NCBI GenBank assembly: GCA_005239435.1
Contig: SZNP01000006.1
Location: 62,001 to 126,000, forward strand
DNA length: 64,000 nt
Origin: Halorussus salinisoli
GTDB taxonomy: Archaea; Halobacteriota; Halobacteria; Halobacteriales; Haladaptataceae
Direction: 5' to 3'
Each line of letters starts with the position of its first letter. Position 1 is the stretch's first letter. Both the position numbers and the translations under genes were made by a program. The notes beneath the pieces were generated by a model. It did no database searches, was not told where the DNA came from, and saw nothing but the letters and a program-made list of their open reading frames with translations. This document shows, one piece after another, positions 8,491-18,077 of the stretch.

Positions 8491-9500
8491 TGGTCGATCC
8501 TCGGGTCGAGGTAAGAGTAAGTTACGTCCACGATCAGGTTCACCAGCGTGAACAGGAACGCGAACATCAGGACGGTGCCCTGCACGACCGGGTAGTCACC
8601 GACCTGAATCGCGTCCACCAGTAGGGTGCCGATGCCCGGAATGCCGAAGACGGTCTCGGTCAGGACCGCACCGCCGAGCAGGGTGCCGAACTGGATGCCG
8701 ATGACCGTCACCACCGGGATGAGCGCGTTCCGGAAGCCGTGCTTCATAACCGTAATCTTCGATCCCTGGCCCTTGGCGCGGGCGGTCCGCATGTAGTCCT
8801 GCCGGATGACCTCCAGCATCGACGACCGCATCATCCGGGAGATGAGCGCCATCGAGTAAATGCCGATGACTACCGACGGGAGTAACAGGTGCATCGCGGC
8901 CGACTCGAACGCCGCGAAGTTGCCCCGGACGAGCGTGTCGAACGTGATGATTCCCGTGATGGGGTTGATGTCGAACCGCGACGCGATTCGGCCACTCGCC
9001 GGTAGCCAGCCCAGAACCTGTGCGAACAGCAGGATGACGAGCGGACCACTCCAGTAGATCGGGACGCTGATACCCGTCAGCGCACCGATTCGGGTGGCGT
9101 GGTCGCTGAACGAGTCCTGCTTGATGGCCCCGAGCAGACCCACCGGAATGCCGAACAGGATGCCGAGGAACTGGCCGAACAGCGCCATCTCCAGCGTGAC
9201 GGGGAGCTTGAATCGCAGGATCTGCTTGACCGAGGTTCCCTTCTGAATCTGGTAGGACTGTCCGAAGTCCAACTGGACCGCCTCCAGCAGGAACCGGCCG
9301 TACTGTACCCAGATGGGGTCGTTGAGTCCGAGTTCCGTCCGAATCTGTCGGACGAACTCCTCGGACGCCCGCTGACCCGCGATGACCCGTGCGGGGTCAC
9401 CCGGCGCGAGGTGGAGGATGGCGAAGACGAACGTCGCCACCCCGAACAGCACCGGGACGAGCAGCAGGAGTCGTTTGATAACGAACCGCTTGGAAATCAT
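8487..9500 (-). CDS. ABC transporter permease (DppB-type), system 1
   Basis: A 337-residue permease with an N-terminal helix (KRLLLLVPVLFGVATFVFAIL, about 9-29) and the DppB-type signature HLAPGDPARVIAG after it, a periplasmic-side loop (38-100) and five further helices. The EAA loop is RTARAKGQGSKITVMKHGF (about 240-258). It ends with YLDPRID, the usual C-terminus of this family. It lies downstream of the lipoprotein binding-protein gene, separated by 86 bases containing an oligo-T run, so its transcript level is probably lower than that of the binding protein. It overlaps the start of the DppC-type gene. Confidence 0.85.
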   Translation of the reverse strand: MISKRFVIKRLLLLVPVLFGVATFVFAILHLAPGDPARVIAGQRASEEFVRQIRTELGLNDPIWVQYGRFLLEAVQLDFGQSYQIQKGTSVKQILRFKLPVTLEMALFGQFLGILFGIPVGLLGAIKQDSFSDHATRIGALTGISVPIYWSGPLVILLFAQVLGWLPASGRIASRFDINPITGIITFDTLVRGNFAAFESAAMHLLLPSVVIGIYSMALISRMMRSSMLEVIRQDYMRTARAKGQGSKITVMKHGFRNALIPVVTVIGIQFGTLLGGAVLTETVFGIPGIGTLLVDAIQVGDYPVVQGTVLMFAFLFTLVNLIVDVTYSYLDPRIDQ

Positions 9501-9527
9501 TCACTCGCAAAATTGACCGGAGGGGAC

Positions 9528-9533
9528 AAAAAA
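9528..9533 (-). terminator. Oligo-T run between binding protein and permeases
   Basis: Six T on the minus strand in the 86-base gap between the binding-protein stop (9587) and the permease start (9500). A partial terminator here would make the abundant binding protein exceed the permeases. Confidence 0.4.
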
Positions 9534-9586
9534 GACTCGCTACCGCCCTGCCGTCCGTCGGAGACTAAAGGGAGTGGTCGGCGCGA

Positions 9587-11329
9587 CTACTCGCTCAGCG
9601 AGACGAGGTTGAGGAACGGTCCGCCGATGGGCGGAACCTTGAACCCTTCGACGTTGTTGCCGACGCCGCGGAGGTCCTTCGCGTGGTCGAGGGTGACCCA
9701 CGGGGACTGTTCGTGGAAGATTTCGGCGGCCTTCTGGTACTTGGGCTTGCGCTCGCTCGTCTTGTAGGAGGCCTGGGCCTCCTCGGTGAGCTTCATGAAC
9801 TCGGTGTTGGCCCACGCGGCCGCGTCGAGCGTGTTGATGCTGTCGAAGTTGTCCGGGTCGACCCATTCCTGTCCGTCCGGAACCTCGCTGCGGTCCACGC
9901 CGGGGTGGAGCAGCGCGTAGTAGAAGTTGTCCGGGTCGCCGTTGTCGGTCATCCAGCCGAGGAAACAGGCGTCGTGCTTGTAGTTGTCAGTGTAGTCGAG
10001 GAAGGGGTTGAACGGCATCGTGTTGATGTTGACCGTGATGCCGACCTCGTTGAGGTTCGACTTGATGACCTGGGCCGCCTGCTTGGGCGAGGGGTTGTAG
10101 GTCCGCGGGTTCTTGAACGTCGCCAGTTCGAACTCGAAGCCGTCGCCGTAGCCCGCCTCTTCGAGTAGCGACTGGGCCTTGTCGAGGTCCTGCGGGTAGG
10201 GGTCGATGTCCTCGTTGTACCCCATCACGCTCTCGGGGATGGGCTGGCTCGCCTGCGAGGCGATGCCCTTGAAGATGGTGTCGACGATGTTCTTCGTGTT
10301 GATGGCGTAGTTGACGGCCTGCCGAACCTTCTTTTCGCGGAACGGCTCGAACTTCGCCATGTTGAACGCCATGTAACCGACGTTGATACCGGGCTGTTCG
10401 AGGAGTTCGGCCTTGTCGGACTGGTCCACGATCTGGGACGACTGGGCACCCAGACCGTCGATGATGTCCGCGCCGCCCGAGACGAGCGTCTGGGCGCGAG
10501 TCGTGTTCTCACCGATGGCCGTGAACACCACTTCGTCGACCTGCGCCTCGTTCTCGCCCCAGTAGTCGTCGTTCTTGGTCAGACGGATTCGCTCGTTGCT
10601 GGTGTCCCAGTTGTCGAACTCGAACGGGCCGGTCCCGACCGGATTCTTGGCGAGGTCCGTGCCGTACTCCTCGATGGCCTTCAGCGAGTGGACCTTCGAG
10701 ACGAACATCGCGAGGTTCTTCAGAATCGGCGAGTAAGGCTGGCCGAGTTGGATGGTGACCTCGTAGTCGCCCGACTTCTCGACCGAGTCGATCCATCGAC
10801 CGAGTGCGTAGGGACCGTACGACGAGGCGTAGTCCTGTCCGGGGAAGTGTTCGTACTCCTCGTCCACGAACCGGCGGTAGGTCGCTACGAAGTCGTCCGC
10901 GGTGAAATCGTCGCCGTTGTGGAACGTGACGCCCTCGCGGAGGGTCAGGCTGACCGTCTCGCCGTCGACGTTCCAGTCGGTCGCCAGTCCGGCCTTGAGC
11001 GAGGTCTTGCCCGGCTTGAACTCGATGAGACCGTCGTAGATCTGGTTCGTGACCTTCGCGTCCTCGCCACTCGTCGTGTTCTGGAAGTCGAGGGACCCCG
11101 AGTCGTTCCCGCGAGCGAAGGTGAGGGTGCCACCCGTACTCCCGGACTCCTCGGTCGTCTCCTCGGTGTCGGTCGCTTCGGTCGTTCCGTCCGTCTCTTC
11201 GGTGGTGTCGGTCGTCGTTCCGTCACCTTCGCCATCGCCGCCGGTACACCCGGCCAGTGTGGCCGCTGCCGCCGCACCGCCAGCAGCTTTCAAGAAGCTA
11301 CGCCGCTTGAAGCTGTCATCTGTCGCCAT
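9587..11329 (-). CDS. ABC transporter substrate-binding lipoprotein (family 5), system 1
   Basis: A 580-residue extracellular solute-binding protein (SBP_bac_5). Signal: FKRRSFLK twin-arginine motif (residues 7-14), hydrophobic stretch, then lipobox LAGC at about 25-28, so it is Tat-exported and lipid-anchored. A Thr/Glu-rich linker precedes the fold. Family marks include SLTLREGVTFHNGDDFTADDF and NPVGTGPFEFDNW, and late in the chain FLGWMTDNGDPDNF. Domain order is normal. It is a close paralogue of the next upstream gene (11446-13113), including stretches nearly identical in DNA. It has its own TATA-like box (11351-11360), about 28 bases from the ATG. Ligand unknown, probably a peptide. Confidence 0.85.
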   Translation of the reverse strand: MATDDSFKRRSFLKAAGGAAAAATLAGCTGGDGEGDGTTTDTTEETDGTTEATDTEETTEESGSTGGTLTFARGNDSGSLDFQNTTSGEDAKVTNQIYDGLIEFKPGKTSLKAGLATDWNVDGETVSLTLREGVTFHNGDDFTADDFVATYRRFVDEEYEHFPGQDYASSYGPYALGRWIDSVEKSGDYEVTIQLGQPYSPILKNLAMFVSKVHSLKAIEEYGTDLAKNPVGTGPFEFDNWDTSNERIRLTKNDDYWGENEAQVDEVVFTAIGENTTRAQTLVSGGADIIDGLGAQSSQIVDQSDKAELLEQPGINVGYMAFNMAKFEPFREKKVRQAVNYAINTKNIVDTIFKGIASQASQPIPESVMGYNEDIDPYPQDLDKAQSLLEEAGYGDGFEFELATFKNPRTYNPSPKQAAQVIKSNLNEVGITVNINTMPFNPFLDYTDNYKHDACFLGWMTDNGDPDNFYYALLHPGVDRSEVPDGQEWVDPDNFDSINTLDAAAWANTEFMKLTEEAQASYKTSERKPKYQKAAEIFHEQSPWVTLDHAKDLRGVGNNVEGFKVPPIGGPFLNLVSLSE

Positions 11330-11350
11330 AAACCATCATGCTCGTACCTC

Positions 11351-11360
11351 CCATATAAGT
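11351..11360 (-). promoter_or_regulatory. TATA-like box for the system 1 lipoprotein gene
   Basis: acttatatgg on the minus strand, about 22-31 bases upstream of the ATG at 11329, just after the oligo-T run that follows the paralogous gene. Suggests independent transcription of this binding protein. Confidence 0.45.
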
Positions 11361-11428
11361 ATGCCGGACCTGAAAAGACCGGAAATAAAACAATTACTCG
11401 GTATTGAGTATTCGTTCGTCCACCTCTC

Positions 11429-11433
11429 AAAAA
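11429..11433 (-). terminator. Oligo-T run after the first system 1 binding protein
   Basis: Five T on the minus strand about 13 bases beyond the stop codon at 11446, before the separate promoter of the next gene. Confidence 0.3.
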
Positions 11434-11445
11434 TCGAATCGGTGG

Positions 11446-13113
11446 CTACTCCTGAACGCTGACGAGGTTCAGAAGCGGCCCGCTGATCGGCGCGATCTGG
11501 AAGTTCTGAACCCGATTCGAGACGCCCCGGAGTTCCTTGGCGTGGTCGATGAACACCCACGGTGCTTCGTCGTGGGCTATCTGTCCGGCCTGTTTGTAGA
11601 GTTCGGCGCGCTCGCTCTCGTCGAGCGTCCGCTGACCCTCCTCGACGACCTCCATGAACTCGGTGTTGGCCCACGCAGCCCGGTTCGTCGTGTTGTACCC
11701 TTCGGTGTCGAAGCTAACCCAGTCTTGGCCCTCCGGCACGTCCTCGACCGAGATACCGGGGTGCAACAGCGCGAAGTAGAAGTTGTCCGGGTCGCCGTTG
11801 TCGGTCATCCAGCCGAGGAACGTCGCGTCGTGTTGGCCCTGCCCGGTGTAGTCGAGGAAGGGATTGAACGGCATCTGGTTGATGGTGACCGTGATGCCGA
11901 CCTCGTTGAGGTTCGACTTGACGGTCTGGGCCGCCTGCAACGGCGAGGGGTTGTAGGTCCGCGGGTTCTGGAACGTCGCCAGTTCGAACTCGAAGCCGTC
12001 GCCGTAGCCCGCCTCTTCGAGTAGTTGTTGGGCCCGCTCGGGGTCGTGTGGATACGGGTCGAGTTCCTCGTTGTGACCGAGAACCTGCTCCGGAATGGGT
12101 TGGCTCGCTTGCACCGCGATTCCCCGGAAGATGTTCTCGACGATGGCCTGCGTGTTCACCGCGTAGCTGATGGCCTGTCGGACCCGCCTGTCGCGGAATG
12201 GCTCGAATCGAGCCTGATTGAACGCCATGTAGCCGATGTTGATGCCCTGCGTCTCGACCAACTCGGCGTTGTCGGCGTTGTTGACGATTTCGGACGCCTG
12301 CGCGCCGAGACCGTCGATGATGTCCGCGCCGCCCGAGATGAGTGTCTGGGCGCGAGTCGTGTTCGACCCGATGGCGGTGAACACTGCCTCGTCGATGTAG
12401 GGGCCCTCGCCCCAGTAGTCGTCGTTCGCACTCAGCCGGATGCGCTCGTTACCCTGATCCCAGTTATCGAACTCGAACGGTCCCGTCCCGATGGGTTGCT
12501 GGCTGAGGTCCGTTCCGAGTTCCTCGATTGCCTGCCGGGACATGACGCTGGACGCGAACATCGCAAGATTCCGCAGGAACGGCGCGTACTGTTGGTTGAG
12601 TTCGATGGTGAGGCCGTAGTCGCCGTCCGTCTCGACGCTCTCGACCCAGTTGCCGAGCGTGAACGGCCCATACGACGAGATGTAGTCCTGTCCTGGGAAG
12701 AGGTCGGACTCGGGGTTCGTGAACCGATCGACCGTCGCCACGAAGTCGTCCGCGGTGAATTCCTCGCCGTTGTGGAACTGGACGCCCTCCCTGAGTGTGA
12801 GGGTCGTCGTCGTCCCCTCCAGATTCCACTCGGTTGCCAACCCCGCCCGAAGACTCGTCTGGTTCGGCTCGAACTTGATGAGCGTGTCGTACACCTGGTC
12901 GGTGACCTTCCTGTCCTCACCGCTCGTCGTGTTCTGTGGGTCGAGCGTCCCCGAGTCGTTCCCCCGAGCGAACGTGACGGTCCCGCCCTCTTGCTGTGCT
13001 ACGTCGTTTTGGGCTCCCGCTTCGACGTACCCCGTGACGGAAGCGGTCGCTGCCGCGCCACCTGCCGCCTTCAAGAAGCTACGCCTTGAAACGGACGTGT
13101 CGTTTGAAGTCAT
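11446..13113 (-). CDS. ABC substrate-binding protein without lipobox (family 5), system 1
   Basis: A 555-residue Tat-exported SBP_bac_5 protein, paralogue of 9587-11329 across almost the full length. The signal reads SRRSFLKAAGG, but the segment where the paralogue has LAGC reads SVTGYVEAGAQ with no cysteine, so after cleavage it should be released or held by other means rather than lipid-anchored. Family motifs TLTLREGVQFHNGEEF, QPIGTGPFEFDNW and FLGWMTDNGDPDNF are intact, so it should still bind ligand. The ATG at 13113 is preferred; a further in-frame start lies at 13125. A minus-strand TATA-like ttatgtcc near 13138-13145 is at the right distance. Confidence 0.85.
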   Translation of the reverse strand: MTSNDTSVSRRSFLKAAGGAAATASVTGYVEAGAQNDVAQQEGGTVTFARGNDSGTLDPQNTTSGEDRKVTDQVYDTLIKFEPNQTSLRAGLATEWNLEGTTTTLTLREGVQFHNGEEFTADDFVATVDRFTNPESDLFPGQDYISSYGPFTLGNWVESVETDGDYGLTIELNQQYAPFLRNLAMFASSVMSRQAIEELGTDLSQQPIGTGPFEFDNWDQGNERIRLSANDDYWGEGPYIDEAVFTAIGSNTTRAQTLISGGADIIDGLGAQASEIVNNADNAELVETQGINIGYMAFNQARFEPFRDRRVRQAISYAVNTQAIVENIFRGIAVQASQPIPEQVLGHNEELDPYPHDPERAQQLLEEAGYGDGFEFELATFQNPRTYNPSPLQAAQTVKSNLNEVGITVTINQMPFNPFLDYTGQGQHDATFLGWMTDNGDPDNFYFALLHPGISVEDVPEGQDWVSFDTEGYNTTNRAAWANTEFMEVVEEGQRTLDESERAELYKQAGQIAHDEAPWVFIDHAKELRGVSNRVQNFQIAPISGPLLNLVSVQE

Positions 13114-13257
13114 CCACGGTACCAATCAATCATTTTGGACATAAGGCTACGGGAGCGGATAGTGCGCCGAGTCGATTAGTTCAATTCACCTATCAGTCCG
13201 TAACCATCGTCGGGCACGAAAATGGTGAAGTCGCGTGCGGGAACCGGGTCGCTCGGA

Positions 13258-15753
13258 CTATTCAGGTTGGTCGTAGAGGTGACAGGCCGCGGGGTGGGCC
13301 TCGTCCTGCAGGACCGGATCCTTCCGCTCGCAGACGCTCTCGAAGTGTTCGCGCAGGAGCGAGGCGGCGGCGTCCCAGTCGTCGTCCGAGAGATGGTCGA
13401 ACGACTCGTCTACGATTTCGCGTGGGCGGCCCGACGGTTCCACGTCGAACAGGCGGTCCCAGAGGACCTGCTTGAACGCCATAGGTGAGGCGTCTGGCCG
13501 TCCTCCGTCCGCGGCGGTCGCGGCCTCGGCCTTCGCATCCTCGCCGCCTGTGGCATCGTCCCACACGGCGTCGAGGTCGATGGCGCGGTCCTCGACGCGC
13601 TCGCGGTAGTCCATCACCTCGCGGTAGGCGGCCTGTTCGACGTCCAGGTCCTCCGGCGGGATGATCTGGGGACACCGCGTCCGGAAGTGACACCCCGAGG
13701 GCGGGTCGATGGGCGAGGGCACGTCGCCTTCGAGGATGACGCGGTCGTCGGTATCGACCCGGGGGTCGGGTTCCGGAATCGCCGACAGCAGGGCCTGCGT
13801 GTAGGGGTGTTTGGGGTCGGCGAACAGTTCGTCCGTGTCGGCGACTTCGACGATTTCACCGAGGTACATCACCGCGATGCGGTCGGAGATGTGGCGGACC
13901 ACGCTCAGGTCGTGGGCGATGAACAGGTAGGTCAGGCCGAACTCGTCCTGCAGGTCTTCGAGCAGGTTGAGAATCTGGGCCTGCACCGACACGTCGAGCG
14001 CCGACACCGGTTCGTCGGCCACGATGAAGTCGGGGTCGACCGCGAGGGCGCGGGCGATGCCCACGCGCTGGCGCTGGCCGCCGGAGATCTCGTGGGGGTA
14101 CCGGTCGAACTGGCCGGGTTCGAGACCGACGGCCTCCATGAGTTCGGCGACCCGGTTCTTGCGTTGCTGCTTGCGCGAGGTTCCCTCCGGGGGAGTCTCC
14201 TCGGGCAGGCCGTGGATTTTGAGGGGTTCGGCGATTATCTGACCCACCGTCATCCGCGGGTCGAGGCTGGACAGGGGGTCCTGGAAGATCATCTGCATGT
14301 CCTTGCGCCGGTCCCGCAACTCCTCGCGGTCCAGTTCCGAGAGGTCCGTGCCCTGGAACACGATGCGGCCGTCGGTCGGTTCTTCGAGGTGGAGCAGGGT
14401 CCGACCCGCGGTGGACTTGCCACACCCGGACTCGCCGACCAGACCCAGCGTCTCGCCCTCGTAGATGTCGAAGCTCACGCCGTCGACGGCTTTGACGCTC
14501 TCGATCTCGTCGGAGAGCCACTCGTCGAGAAGCCCCTCTACCCGCGAGAAGTGTTTCTTCATGCCGTCGACTTCGACCAGTCGGTCGCCGATGTCGTGGT
14601 CGCGGGTCGTGATGCCCTCGAACTCCTCGCCGTACTGGCTCTTGTCGAACTCTTCGAGGACGCACTTGGCCCGGTGGTCTACCTCCTCGGGACCGTGCTG
14701 GAGGTTCGGAATCTCGCCCTCGGTACACTCGGGTTGGGCCCACGGACACCGCGGCGCGAAGTGGCACCCTTCGGGCATGTCGATGAGGTCCGGCACGTTG
14801 CCCTCGATGGGCGTGAGGCGCTGTTTGTCCTCCTGCGGGATGGATTCGAGGAGCGCGTAGGTGTAGGGGTGGCTCGGGTTGTGGAAGATCTCGTCCACCG
14901 GGCCGACCTCCACGATGTCGCCCGCGTACATCACGGCCACGCGGTCGCAGGTCTCGGCCACCACGCCGAGGTCGTGAGTGATGAAGAGGACGGACATGCC
15001 GAGTTCGTCCTGTAGGTCGTTGATGAGGTCGAGAATCTGGGCCTGAATCGTCACGTCGAGCGCGGTGGTCGGCTCGTCGGCGACGAGGAGCTTGGGCTGG
15101 CAGGCCAGCGCGATGGCGATGAGGACGCGCTGGCGCATCCCACCGGAGAACTCGTGGGGGTACTCCTCGACGCGCTCGGTGGGTTCGGGGATGCCGACCT
15201 CCTCCAGCATGTCGATGGTGTCCTGCAGGACCTCTTCGTCGATGTCCTTCCCGCCGAGGCTGGGCGCGACCTCTCGGACCGCGTTCCACCACGAGTCCTT
15301 CCTCTGGCCGCCGTACTGGTGGAGTCGGAGGCTCTCGGCGACCTGCTCGCCCACGGTCAGTGCGGGGTTGAGCGAGGTCATCGGGTCCTGGAAGATCATG
15401 CTCATCTCGCCGCCCCGAATCCGTCGCATCGCGTCTTCGGGTGCCGATAGCAGGTCGATGTACCCCTCGTCGGGGAAGACGAACTCGCCGACTCCGGTGG
15501 GATACCGCTGGGCGAACTCGTCGGTCAGTTCCTCGTGTCGGAACGCGGCCTCGCCGCTCACGATTTCGCCGGGGTCGTCCACCAGTTGCATCAGCGACAG
15601 CGCGCTGACGCTCTTGCCGGACCCGGACTCGCCGACGAGACCGACCGTCTCGCCCTCCCGAATCGACAGGTCGAAGTCGTCTACGGCTTTGACCACACCG
15701 CGTTCGGTGTTGAACTGCGTCCGCAGATCCGAGATTGACAGTAAGTCACTCAC
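13258..15753 (-). CDS. Fused DppD-DppF ABC transporter ATPase, system 1
   Basis: An 831-residue protein with two complete nucleotide-binding domains. Domain 1: Walker A GESGSGKS (41-48), Q-loop FQDP (121), signature FSGGMRQR (202-209), Walker B LLVADEPT (222-229). Domain 2: Walker A GESGCGKS (440-447), FQDP (490), ISGGQRQR (556-563), IVADEP (577-582). After each is an oligopeptide-transporter C-terminal cysteine segment ([24 protein letters not shown]) of the oligo_HPY type, which in some relatives binds Fe-S. The final 110 residues are an acidic tail ending in another Cys pair ([13 protein letters not shown]). It energises the two permeases further along the minus strand and is probably the first gene of the cluster. 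Confidence 0.9.
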   Translation of the reverse strand: MSDLLSISDLRTQFNTERGVVKAVDDFDLSIREGETVGLVGESGSGKSVSALSLMQLVDDPGEIVSGEAAFRHEELTDEFAQRYPTGVGEFVFPDEGYIDLLSAPEDAMRRIRGGEMSMIFQDPMTSLNPALTVGEQVAESLRLHQYGGQRKDSWWNAVREVAPSLGGKDIDEEVLQDTIDMLEEVGIPEPTERVEEYPHEFSGGMRQRVLIAIALACQPKLLVADEPTTALDVTIQAQILDLINDLQDELGMSVLFITHDLGVVAETCDRVAVMYAGDIVEVGPVDEIFHNPSHPYTYALLESIPQEDKQRLTPIEGNVPDLIDMPEGCHFAPRCPWAQPECTEGEIPNLQHGPEEVDHRAKCVLEEFDKSQYGEEFEGITTRDHDIGDRLVEVDGMKKHFSRVEGLLDEWLSDEIESVKAVDGVSFDIYEGETLGLVGESGCGKSTAGRTLLHLEEPTDGRIVFQGTDLSELDREELRDRRKDMQMIFQDPLSSLDPRMTVGQIIAEPLKIHGLPEETPPEGTSRKQQRKNRVAELMEAVGLEPGQFDRYPHEISGGQRQRVGIARALAVDPDFIVADEPVSALDVSVQAQILNLLEDLQDEFGLTYLFIAHDLSVVRHISDRIAVMYLGEIVEVADTDELFADPKHPYTQALLSAIPEPDPRVDTDDRVILEGDVPSPIDPPSGCHFRTRCPQIIPPEDLDVEQAAYREVMDYRERVEDRAIDLDAVWDDATGGEDAKAEAATAADGGRPDASPMAFKQVLWDRLFDVEPSGRPREIVDESFDHLSDDDWDAAASLLREHFESVCERKDPVLQDEAHPAACHLYDQPE

Positions 15754-15761
15754 AATTAGTC

Positions 15762-15801
15762 GAAAGTGGTAGGTCCGCGGGCAAATACCTTTCCACTTTT
15801 C
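15762..15801. promoter_or_regulatory. Inverted repeat overlapping the ATPase promoter
   Basis: Left arm gaaagtggtagg (15762-15773) and right arm cctttccacttttc (15788-15801) are near-complementary with a 14-base spacer, 9 to 48 bases upstream of the ATPase ATG at 15753. A minus-strand TATA-like tatttg sits inside at about 15782-15788. Looks like an operator for the first importer. Confidence 0.45.
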
Positions 15802-15861
15802 TACCGGAATCGGCGGCCGGAAGACAGCACGGAGCGCTCCGACGACGGCGAAAGAACCGTC

Positions 15862-16080
15862 TTACTCGCCTTTCGCCGCGAGCATCCCCATCGACGCCGC
15901 GCTCGTACAGACGATCGGAGCGAGCCACAGGAGGCTATCGAGTGGTACACCGCTGGAGGCCTGCCACCCCGCGTATCCCACCGCGAACGAGGTGACGGCG
16001 AGTAGTGCCACGAAAACGCCGAAGCGATCCTCCGACTGCATCCATTCGAGCCGTCTCTGGAGCGCCGAGTAAAACGACAT
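15862..16080 (-). CDS. Small two-helix membrane protein
   Basis: A 72-residue protein starting MSFYSALQRRLEWMQSEDRF. Two hydrophobic segments (about 21-39 and 45-68) are joined by a short loop, predicting a membrane hairpin with a basic cytoplasmic N-terminus. The start at 16080 is chosen because upstream codons up to an in-frame start at 16329 look non-coding, and A/T-rich sequence (taaataataac) lies just upstream at about 16098-16110 on the plus strand. I do not recognise the family. It stands alone between the ABC ATPase promoter and the divergent UspA gene. Confidence 0.5.
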   Translation of the reverse strand: MSFYSALQRRLEWMQSEDRFGVFVALLAVTSFAVGYAGWQASSGVPLDSLLWLAPIVCTSAASMGMLAAKGE

Positions 16081-16249
16081 ATCCCAAACAAGACGAAGAT
16101 AAATAATAACTTCTTTGCCAACTCTCCGTAGCGAATCCGCGTTCGGGACCGTTATCTCGTGGCTGACCGACCCTTCGTACGCGCGTAACAGTATTACTAC
16201 TCCCCCTTTCGGCCGACCACCGACCGGATCCCCACTCGCCGACCCACCG

Positions 16250-16258
16250 AAGTTTAAG
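16250..16258 (+). promoter_or_regulatory. TATA-like box for universal stress protein
   Basis: aagtttaag lies about 25-33 bases before the ATG at 16283, the canonical spacing for a leaderless haloarchaeal transcript. Confidence 0.5.
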
Positions 16259-16282
16259 AGGCGTCCGACAGTAGAAGGCGCT

Positions 16283-16714
16283 ATGATAGATACCGTCGTC
16301 ATCGCCACGGACGGGTCCGAGAGCGTCACCCGCGCCGTCCGAGTCGCACTCGACCTCGCCGAGCGATTCGACGCCGGGGTCCACGCACTCTACGTCGTGG
16401 ACACCGGCGAAGTCGAGTCCTCGCCCGACGACCTCCGCGACGAACTCCGCGACGCTTTAGAGTCACAGGGCGAAGACGCGCTCGACGCCGTGCGCGACCA
16501 CGCCGACCGAGAGCTGGTGACGGCCGTCCGCGAGGGTCGCCCGGCGGCCGAGATCACCGAGTACGCCCGCGAACAGGACGCCGACGTGGTGGCGACCGGA
16601 ACCCGGGGCCGCCACGGCGAGAACCGGTTCCTCATCGGGAGCGTGGCCGAGCGCGTCGTCCGGTCGTGTCCCGTGCCCGTGCTGACGGTCCGGCAACTCG
16701 AAAACGGGGCGTGA
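16283..16714 (+). CDS. Universal stress protein (UspA family)
   Basis: A 143-residue cytosolic UspA-fold protein. N-terminal strand IDTVVIATDGSE, then a long helix, and near the C-terminus the ATP-binding signature GTRGRHGENRFLIGSVAERVVRSCPVPVLTV, matching the G-2x-G-9x-G(S/T) pattern of ATP-binding Usp proteins. Full family length. In haloarchaea these are numerous stress-linked nucleotide-binding proteins of unclear individual role. Start at the ATG at 16283, directly after a TATA-like box, so the mRNA is probably leaderless. Monocistronic by position. Confidence 0.9.
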   Translation: MIDTVVIATDGSESVTRAVRVALDLAERFDAGVHALYVVDTGEVESSPDDLRDELRDALESQGEDALDAVRDHADRELVTAVREGRPAAEITEYAREQDADVVATGTRGRHGENRFLIGSVAERVVRSCPVPVLTVRQLENGA

Positions 16715-16950
16715 AACGATAGCGCCTGTTTAAGGTTTTTACAGTTTCGGAAGCACCCGCGAGCGCGGCCCCTTTCAGTCCGCCGGAAGACGAACCGCGT
16801 CTTCCGTGTCCTCGTTCGCGTCATTCGCGAGGACGTCCAGACTGTAGTTTGGTCGGCCAACCCACCCGATAGCAGTTGGTCGGCCTGCTATCGCGTGACT
16901 ACCCCTACCCTCGTCCGACACCCGAGGATTCTTTCACCCTCCACCCGGAA

Positions 16951-16958
16951 AGGAGGGT
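16951..16958 (+). promoter_or_regulatory. Strong Shine-Dalgarno before the DHH gene
   Basis: aggagggt lies directly before the ATG at 16959. Most genes in this window have no such site, so this gene is probably translated from a leadered transcript. Confidence 0.5.
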
Positions 16959-18077
16959 ATGAAAGACTGGGTCATCGATGACGACAATCTCTCTATCGAG
17001 CGAAAGTCCATTCTGCCCGGAGAGGGCTTTTTCATCCCCGATTCCGTAGAAGAAGCGAAAGAGGAAGCCGAGGCCGAGGCCACTCTGACCGGGGCCGACG
17101 TGGCGGTCGTGGCCGACCCCGACGCCGACGGTCTGGCCTGCACCGCGCTGGTCCGAGAGGTGTACGGGGAGGCCGCGCTCATCGACGCCGGCCCCCACGA
17201 CCTCGAAGACGCCCTCGAACGCGTCGCCGACTACAGCGAACCCGGCGCGACCGTCTTCGTCTGCGACCTCTGTCCCGACACCTACGACGACGTCGGCGAG
17301 GCACTGGAGGTGCTGGCCGACCAGGCGGGCGAACTCCACTGGTTCGACCACCACCAGTGGACCGACCCCGTGGCCGAGGCGGTCCGCGACGCTGGCGTGA
17401 ACCTCGTCATCGGCGACAGCGAGGAGGAGTGTACCGCCGACGTCGCGGTCCGGGCTATCGACTACGACTTCCCGGAGTACCTCGTGGAACTCGCGGCCGT
17501 CACCCGCGACCACGACCTCTGGATCCGCGACGACCCCCGAAGCGACGACCTCGCCGACTTCTCCTACTGGGCCGACCCCGAGGAGTACATCGACGCCGTC
17601 GCCGAACACGGCGCGGACCTCCCCGAGGACGTACAGGAGTTCCTCGCCGAGATGCGCGTCGAGAAGGAGGCCCTCATCGAGAAGGCGGTCGCCCGCGCCG
17701 ACGTCGAGGAGGTCGGTCCGTGGACGGTCGGCGTGACCTACGGCCGATGCTCGCAGAACGAGGTCGCCGAGGCGCTCCGCCAGCAGGGTACCGACGCCGC
17801 GGTGGTCGTCAAGCCCTCCGGAAGCGCCTCGATTCGCGGCACCGACGACTTCGAGCGCGCCCACGAGGTCGCTCGGCAGGTCAACGGCGGCGGCCACCCC
17901 AAGGCCGCCGGATGTAAGCCCAGAATCTACGACGACATGCTCGACTACGCCCACCACTGGACGACCCGCGGCGCGGTGGCGAAACAGGTTATCGTAGAGG
18001 CGTTCTACAATCTGGAGTGGGACGAGGAGGACGAGACGGAAGCGGACGACGCAACCGCGGACGAGACCGAAGAATGA
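16959..18077 (+). CDS. DHH-family phosphoesterase
   Basis: A 372-residue metal-dependent phosphoesterase of the RecJ-like DHH superfamily. Visible motifs: VVADPDADGLACTAL (about 50-64, motif I Asp residues), VCDLCPD (motif II, about 101-107), FDHHQ (motif III, Asp130-His131-His132), RDHDLW (motif IV) and a DHHA1-type C-terminal VNGGGHPKAAG near 305. Family members hydrolyse oligonucleotides, cyclic dinucleotides or pAp; which one cannot be told from sequence. The C-terminal 25 residues are very acidic. The stop codon overlaps the start of the BtpA-type gene (ATGA), so the two are translationally coupled. Confidence 0.85.
   Translation: MKDWVIDDDNLSIERKSILPGEGFFIPDSVEEAKEEAEAEATLTGADVAVVADPDADGLACTALVREVYGEAALIDAGPHDLEDALERVADYSEPGATVFVCDLCPDTYDDVGEALEVLADQAGELHWFDHHQWTDPVAEAVRDAGVNLVIGDSEEECTADVAVRAIDYDFPEYLVELAAVTRDHDLWIRDDPRSDDLADFSYWADPEEYIDAVAEHGADLPEDVQEFLAEMRVEKEALIEKAVARADVEEVGPWTVGVTYGRCSQNEVAEALRQQGTDAAVVVKPSGSASIRGTDDFERAHEVARQVNGGGHPKAAGCKPRIYDDMLDYAHHWTTRGAVAKQVIVEAFYNLEWDEEDETEADDATADETEE

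Noticed and set aside
7078-9500. Idea that systems 1 and 3 are duplicates
   Set aside because: Fused ATPases look alike in layout, but permease EAA loops and the binding proteins differ strongly, so they are distinct lineages.
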